Shown here: piece after piece, positions 39,501 to 48,500 of the stretch | Layout of the letters: every line of letters begins with the position of its first letter | Position numbering within the stretch: position 1 is the first letter of the stretch | Assembly (NCBI GenBank): GCA_032622095.1 | Contig: CP136064.1 | Coordinates: 182,694,209 to 182,758,208, forward strand | Length of the DNA: 64,000 nt | DNA from: Siphonodentalium dalli | Lineage: Eukaryota > Mollusca > Scaphopoda > Gadilida > Siphonodentaliidae | Direction of reading: 5' to 3' | The notes under the pieces: model-generated | The model's input: the letters and a program-made list of their open reading frames with translations, nothing else | The model's database searches: none | What the model was told of the DNA's origin: nothing | Translations under genes and position numbers: made by a program

Positions 39501-42500
39501 AGCGAAGCATGGTCCTGCGTTCTTCTCGATAATTAAGGTAGAAACTTTAAACGTACACAGGCGTGTGATACATCATTGGAAAGATGAAGCGCCACATATT
39601 CTAACCGTGCAAATTATATGACTTTATTATTCGCGCTATATCGAATCGATTTGTGAGCACCGAACTGAAATATATTAGCACAAAACGGCGTAAAAACAGA
39701 TTTGACATCGGCACGTGAAAAGTTGACATCGGATCTGAAAATTAATAGGCCCATGCCACCCCCCGGCCGAAAATTCCCCCACATACCAAGTTTCATCGAA
39801 ATCGGCTCGGCCGTTTTCGAGTCCATCGCGATCACACACACACACAAACATGCAGATCTTCCAAAATATATAATAGATTGCATAATATAGCATCATACCC
39901 CCATATATTATAATGGAGAATATAGCAGTCACAACTATTCCAGCCCAATGAAAACAAATGTCGATATGCAGTGTAGTCCTCAAACAGCGAGAAATCAACT
40001 GGAAAGTGTTAAGAGATGTAGTGGTCAGCTTTAACTTGGTTATGAACCCATGACCCACAACTCATATCACCCCAATTTTTCATTGATCAACAGGCATGAC
40101 ATGAACATTCTCAAATATAGAAAATTATGCATCGGTTGTTGCCTTTCTAAATGAAAATAATCATTAAATTTCACGAATCATGAATAGTTATGTCTCCTCT
40201 CTTGGTCTTCAGATATAATATCATGGATATATATGAACTGTACTTTTTTTTTCTTCTTTTTTTTTTACAGAAGTTCTTGGTACCTGAAAACAGTGAAATT
40301 TTAAATATTTCTCATGCCATATAAGTGAAGTAAACGAGGGTATAAACTATATTATTCCACACCCATTGACGTGAGGTACATGTATTCAACGGAATCCCAG
40401 CCATTGAATACATAGTAGTGTATACCTCTAGTGGAATACAAGCCGGAACTATTCTTGTTGACGTTGTCGCCAAGAAAGATGACGTACATTACGTTCATCA
40501 TCCGCTTCCGGTGAACCCCCCATAATTACTGGCTATTTGTCAGACTTAAATCACAATAAAGGTGGCTATAGTAACAATGGATATGACATTTATGGATTGA
40601 ACTGATCTGACTGAACGGTGTAGAATAAATACAGAACACAACTTGCATCATAATCTCGAATCTTTTATCGAACTCGTTGCGGACGGCGCAAAGTTATATT
40701 TCGCTCTCGCGAAATATATCCTTGCGCCATCTGCAACTCATTCGATAAAAGTGTCTCGATTAAGATGCGCGCTGTGTTCTGTCTATATATCCAATGGTTC
40801 GACGGATCTTAAATATTGTGTAACAATAATCGCTTGTACCAAATTTCACAAAGAAATTCCTGACAGATTTTGAGAAAATCCATTGTGAAATACTCAGGAA
40901 ATTTTTGGAAACCATGCGCCTGACCCTTAGTTATGTAATTAACGCAGTTTCAGACGACACACAACTTTACATAACATGTTTTCCTGAATACAATAAGTTA
41001 TCCGTATAATACATGGTCACAAGACAAAGCACCATCAAACAAGGACTAGCTCTGTGTTTTTTTTTATTTTCAGCACCATTAATTTTCCCGGTTCTATATA
41101 AATTATGCCGCCCACTCATTTCAGAAGATATGAGGCAGAAAATATGTGTGTTTGGAGGTATGTATATATTCTCAGTATATATTTTTAATAAGAGAATAAA
41201 CATTACTACTATATATTACAGTGATTGCAACTGTCAGCAGGAACATGTCTGGTGGGTGAGGTTAGAGGTTGTGGAACAAAATTAAACTGTCTCACACTTC
41301 CCCAAATTGTTTTGTCAAAAGTTTTAACATTTGGAAATTATTTCATGCCTCAAATGGCATTAGTCAGATATTTTTGACCGCAAATATGTTGAGCTTGTTC
41401 TGATGGTTCAATTTTCGAAGCAACATTTTGAGTAAACTATGTCGTTTGAGATAAAGTCGAAGATCAGTTCGAAATTTGAACTTGTTCCTGCTTTGGGCAA
41501 ACATTACAGCAGTCAATGGCAATCAGTTGGAATATTTCCAACCATATCTCGGAGTTGCGTGTTATATTGGAATTGTTCAGCAGTTGGATAGCGAGGAAAC
41601 CTGTCTGACGAGTCTAGTCTCCATGGCAGAATTGACCGAGGCTATTCAATTTCTCAAGCCCAATAAGGCAGCTGGTATTGACAGAGTTGTAAATGAACAT
41701 ATTCTGAACTCTCCGCCGGAATTTCTTAACGTATTGTGCACACTATACTCGCTAATGTTAAAACATACCCACATCCCTCCCGATATGAGATGGGGGATTA
41801 TCGTACCAATATTCAAAGGTTACCCAAAGCCAGTACATGCCCCGGACAGTTATCGCGCAATCACGCTTCTGCCAGCCCTTTACAAAGTTTTCGAGATAAT
41901 TGTCCTCGATAGACTCCGATGTAGCAATATATTCAAGAACTTTCCAACCTCTATGCAGAAATGATTTCAGAGGGGCGTCGGTTGCTAAATAACCACATTC
42001 GAGCTACAGGAAGCCTGTGCGTATGCAGAATGCAACGGGTCTCGAGTATATGCAGCGTTCCTTGATTCAAAGAAAGCGTTTGATCGCGTTTGGCATGAAG
42101 GGCTCATCTATAAATTATCTCAAAAAGGTGTAACGGGCGCTATGCTCAGAGTCATTTCAAACATGAACGAAGATGTACAGAGCCATGTTCTCTGTAATGG
42201 GATAACATCGGAAGCCTTCACAGTGGAGCAAGGAACAAGACAAGGAGCGGTAATGTCGCCCTTCTTGAATCTTGTCTTTATTGATGAACTTGTGGAATCC
42301 CTGTCAGATACACGTGATGGCGTTCACATTAGCTCTATTTCATGTTCGTCCCCTACGACGGCTGATGGCATAACTATTCTCTCATTCACAGACGGAGGTC
42401 TCCGTAGACTCCTCAACATATGTCACCTATATAGTTTAAAGTGGCACTTCGAGAAAAGCAAAGTTGTTGTAATTGGCACCTCCCAATACCGGCGTCACAC

Positions 42501-45500
42501 TGAGGATAGACCATGGGAGCTCGGACCCAGACATATCGCCAACGTAGAAGAAGTCTCTCATCTGGGTATTATTCAGAGCTCGACTGGTAAACAGAATCCG
42601 AAAGTTGAGAAGGCTACTGATATGCTACGCAAAGTATTCTTCCTAGCTTGTCGCTCACCTGTTACAACCGAGTTATCTCCTTTAACCAACCTAAAGATTC
42701 TTAAGCATATCGTTATTCCCAAAGCTCTGTATGGCTGTGAATCATGGTGGGATTTGTCACATACGCAATATACCACGATAGAACGCGCTTATCGCATGTG
42801 CATGTGTTAAGAATTTACAGCGCATTCCGAAACGCAGTAATACAATATTATCCCTATAACTACTCGGACTTCTCCCTATTGAGTACGAAATTCAGCGGAG
42901 AAAATTATTGTTTCTTGGAACACTGATTAACTTACCACGGAATCACAGAGCAGCTCTCGATGTATTCCTATTCAATTATCACGGTAATCGAATATACGGT
43001 CGCCCGATGACGGGATTTCTAAAAGATATATCTGATACTCTCCATAAATTCAACTTATACCATTATCTTCCATCTTTTACGGAAACGGGTTTCTTCCCTA
43101 CCCAGTCCACTTGGAAGAAAATTGTGTGAGTCAGCGTGGTCAGAGAGACGATTCTCTATCTTTTCTCTTCAAGGTAAAACCCGACAACCAGTCACTGTGG
43201 AAACTTTGGCAGCTCTCTCGAGAAGAACCTGAGTATTTTCCAATTTGTATCATGATGGCCAATATTTTGACCAAAACCACGTATGACAATGACGCTCAAT
43301 GCAATCGCTGCAACCAAACATATTCAAAATCTCTTGTTTCATAGATATCTCGAGTGTACATCTGAGTTTGCACAGATGGTACGGAACACATTTTGGTATT
43401 CACTGATTGACATATTTGGAATTGAAACTTTTACCTTTCTTGACAGCATGAATAGCGATACATTCCTTGCGTTTTGCCTAGGCAGGTGTATCCCAATGCA
43501 AATTGAACTGATTTGTGATGAATATCGTCTTTTCAAGCGATGTGTGAGGTTTATTTTCATCCTGTGTTCTGACTAAGTTTTATGATGAAGACATCATATC
43601 GGATACTTCACTATATATATGTCTTAAACAACTTGTCTTGCAGTATATCATTCCCACAATGAATTTCTCAAGTTAAATTATATTGCATGTGTATATATGT
43701 CTTCATGTAACTTTTGTATATATATATTGTACCATAATGGTCTCCATATTTGGAGGAATAAACATATCTCTCTCTCTGTGGAACAAAATTAAACTGTCTC
43801 ACACTTCCCCAAATTTTTTTGTCAAAAGTTTTAACATTTGGAAATTATTTCATGCCTCAAATGGCATTAGTCAGATATTTTTGACCGCAAATATGTTGAG
43901 CTTGTTCTGATGGTTCAATTTTCGAGGCAACATTTTGAGTAAACTATGTCGTTTGAGATAAACTCGAAGACCAGTTCGAAATTTGAACTTGTTCCTGCTT
44001 TGGGCAAACATTACAGCAGTCAATGGCAATCAGTTGGAATATTTCCAACCATATCTCGGAGTTGCGTGTTATATTGGAATTGTTCAGCAGTTGGAAAGTT
44101 TCAGTTATCAGTTGGAAACAATCAAGTAAAGGTGTGCAATTTAAGTTTCTCAGAGTTGTGAACTCTGGTATCGAAGTTGGAACAGTTGTGCCCTCCCCCC
44201 GAACAAAGAGCCATATAGCCAGACTTCACTTTGTTATATATGTATGTTTTAGTTGAGATATTTTCTATTTTACCAGCTGACTACCAAACTAAACTGCTGG
44301 AGTATATTGACGCAGACGATATTCCGGCATATCTTGGAGGAAACAAAACGGACGAAGACGGAAATCCACGATGTGTGTCTCTGGTAAGTCATGTTATTCC
44401 GGGACGAGGACAGTATAACACGCGAACTTAATATATCACCAAAAGACTTGTCGAAGTCATTTGAGAAATGCATCTGCTGTCCAACACGTAAGTGAGACGA
44501 ACGCTCTTTATTGTCACCACATCAGAGACAGATTTGCAAGGAACGCTCTTTATTGTCCAATGGGCAAATGCTTCTGGGTTTCAAACTTGTGTTATATGCA
44601 CCCGGCCCGTTTAACCGTCTCATGGATGGATCAGGTCGATATCTTCCTTAAATCCACAGGTCCCTCTGGGTCCCTGACATTTTTCCTCAATACCGAAAGT
44701 ACTACTAAAGTATACTCTAGGTATTGACGGAAAAATGCGAGGGACATGTGTTATACTATACTATAGTACTCCAGGTGTTATGGAAACAAATTGGCAGGGA
44801 CCTAAGCACGTGTGACGGTGCTACTGACATTTGCCTTCAAATACATGTATACTTGTTCCCCTAAAAGATATTTTTGGGGGACTATTAAATTAGCCGATGT
44901 CAGTCCGACCGTCCGTCCGCCAATACTCACGAGAGCGACTTGTAGGGTTATTTCTATTGTTCTCCAACTTGAGGGGTGTAACCCTCAAGTCACATACCGG
45001 AAAAGTTTTGTTTAAAGAGCCAATTTCAGTAGATATTACCCCTCATGCAGTTAGCCGTGGTACAAATTAATTTTATATGCATGTTTCCGTACCACATCGT
45101 TTTCTAGGACGAAATGCATGCAAAACACACTGTGCCGCATACTTTGGAGTGTATGAACTACAAGTCTGCTTATACCCAAAAACAAAAGTGCATATACACA
45201 TGCATGACACACGCAAAACACAGATGCCCAAAGTACCATATATACTGTGGTTCGTTCTCTGAAGTATATATAGCGTTGACATTTGGAAGATTGGATGTTT
45301 ATCACCTAGCATGTCCGCGTTCACCTCTGGTTATCATCAGTCTCTTGGAGAATCAGGGCGTAGAATTATCGCACGTGACATGCGATGTTTATACGTGTAA
45401 TACTTTGTTTCATGTAGATCTGCCAAGGAGGGAAGGTTCCAGAAGAGTATTACATTCGAAAGAGTGGGACCATGGATTATATGGCGTCCTTGACGGTGTC

Positions 45501-48500
45501 GAGCGGGAAACGTGTCAGCTTACCTTATCAAATCACGAAGGAGAAAATAATGCTCAGGTATACAGTAATGCTCTAAATAATCGACTCCTTAAACACCGCA
45601 GAATTATGGGTAACTTTTCAGGATTTAGTCGGAAATATGGCTTGTTGCCATTCATCGGAAAGCTCTCGGAGAGCTTTCCGATGAATGGCAACAAGCCATA
45701 TTTCCGACTAAATCGTGAAAAGTTACCCATAATTCTGCTTTGTTAAAGGAGTCGATTACTTAGGGCATTACTGTAGTTCTGCATACTCAAATAGGCCCTA
45801 TGTGAGTGCATATTTTGGCTGAATGGGTCAATGTCGCGACATAATCAATATCAATGTTGTTTTTGGGTACCAACGTCTGTCCGTTCATGTTTCGCTTCCA
45901 GTAATAGCTTTAGTTCCACTGAACTAATTAAATGAAATTATATATGTATGTTCACAACCATATAATACATGACAGGCTCCAATTGATCATTTCGCCATTT
46001 TTTTCACGATTTACGAACTTTTTGCAATATGTTTTTTGTTTGTTTTGGTCGCATGATGTTGCCAGAATTTAATGATTTGGTATGCTGTTTTACATTAATA
46101 AAATATAGAAATTCAAGTTTTAGGTTTCTGTCCGCCCAATGTTTACCACAGTAAAGGACCTTTTTCAATTTCGAAATTCGTCTCACTTGGTTTCCAGATA
46201 ATGCCAGTTAATGTTGGTTGGTCACCAACAAACTATACAAAATATACAAGCTGTGTGTGCACGGGAAGTTGTCCAATGACTTTTGTCTGAGTTATTGTTT
46301 ATGCTTTGTTTAGTTTTGTTGGGTTTCAGATGATCACCCCCATACATTACTCGAGAATGAGTCTAAACATGCATATACATGTTTAGATGGTCATAATTGA
46401 CATAATTTAATGCGATTCTGATTCCAGGTACGAATTCATGACGAAAGAAAAGGACATCGGGTTTGGTGTTGAGTACGAGAAAGACGGCGAGAAAGAGCAG
46501 GTAGTAACATGCAAGAAAGTGGACTGTAATATCGTCCCAGAAGACGGTTGTGTCGTGTGTCAAAAGATAGGACAATGTAAGTGCATGCAATGCCTCATAT
46601 CAATCATATCCTAGTAGCTCTTTATATGTATGTATACGTGTTGATTAAAGGTACTCAATCCGATCAGACGCTCCTGAATTACTATTTCTTTGGCTTCGGG
46701 GGTAAAAAATATATACTCGATTCGAGTCGAGGAACCCACCCATCAAATCTCAGAGTGATCAGATATCGGTTTTTGAAGTTTGTTATTTCTCGAGATGTGT
46801 AATTATATGTGGCCCAAACGTGATCAAACGGAGGATCTAGGACAAAATTGCGGATGAAGATGGATAACTCTAAAATCAAGTGGTAATACGGTCAAACTTC
46901 GTGATACTTTGGTGATACGGCCATATTTTGTTGAACATAATGTTGATAAATAACAAGTTTTGGGAAATTTGATACCATATAGTTGACAGCGGTTAGTATT
47001 ATTTTGTTGCAATAAATCGATTATGATAACTAAAGCGTAGTTTGAAGAAATGTTGTTGTTGCTGGATCTTGACGGTATGGGGACCGTCTGGTCGGATTGA
47101 GTAACTTTAATATAAACCTAAACATCAACCCACTTATTATATGTACGAGTTCTGAAATTACACAGAATACAAGCTGTGATGTTGATGAGATTCGATTGGT
47201 CGCCTAAAGCTGCAAGACCGCTACCATCATGTATATTTTCTTAATTAAATCTAACATTTTTATTTAAGTGTTTTGTCAGTTACAATTCATTCTGGTTTGA
47301 TCTAGCTACTGTTCAAATGGATATGTACAGTTCGGTTTCTCAGAATAATGCAAATTGATCCGACAAAAGTCTTATCCCTTTACCCAACAGAACGGCCCTG
47401 TGCCAATACATTCTCTTATATATGCGAGTCGACCATAGGTCGCCTCGCATATATAAGAGAATGCATTGGCTTAACACATTAAAAATTATAAAATTGTTAA
47501 AGAATTTAAGAAAAAATGGTAAAAAGTGTTAAAAAAAGATTTTTTTTAGGCCAATGCATTCTCTTATATATGCGAGGCGACCTATGGTCGACTCGCATAT
47601 ATAAGAGAATGCATTGGCACAGGGCATAACTGTAACCATCACAATGTGGTCAATGAGCCGGTTCCAATGATATCCATATTTGTATGGTTTTATTGAGACA
47701 GACCCAAGATAATTTAGGCTGTTGCAGCTTTATTTGCCCGTTTTTGGCCGGTTTGTTGGGTAAAGGGTTAAATAAATAAAACAATAGTGATCTTCTCTCA
47801 GTTTAATTGTGCCTTGGAGTTTGTGGTCGCTTTATATTTGGCCTAAGAGATGCGGGTTTGTGCCATATGTGTTTATTTTTTTCGAAGAAATACCACCCAC
47901 AAAGCTATAAATTATAGATTGTCTCACTTATACCAAATGTAGATAACTCATGTCGGTGTCGGAAGCATTCCCTGCAGACAACATATATTGTAGCTATATC
48001 TATATCTATATTTGCGAATGTCTGTCTGTGTTCTATAGAAGTTCACAGGGGACCATGTATACGGTACCAAAGGGTCTAACAGGGGTAACTTTTTCCGAGA
48101 AAGATAATGATGCGGGTTAGAATTTTCTAAGGTGACGCTGTTGTCAGGGACAGAAATGGGGGGGGGGGGGGGGCAGAAAAACGTTTTATCGCCGATATCC
48201 ACCAAACTTGTACATAATGATCTCCATGATATGACGTCTAATATAGTGTGATTTAATGATGTCAACAGTTGCGACGTTCGAGTCAGGGGAGCACGGAAGG
48301 GGAAAGTGGCACCAAAATATACAATATTTTGAGCACCGATTTCCATCAAATTGAGAAACCTTCTTCCCCACGATACAAGGAATATAATCGTGTGATTTAA
48401 TGACGCCATGCAAATTGGTACCGCTTGTGTGAGAGATGCATGCGGGTGGGGGGGGGGGGGGCACTAAATTTGATAAGAATGTGTTTAGTCGCCGATTACT

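Noticed and set aside
45114-45746. 210-codon frame overlapping exon 10
   Set aside because: It reads exon 10 in the wrong frame and continues into the palindrome; the SEC14L frame is supported by homology and splice phases.
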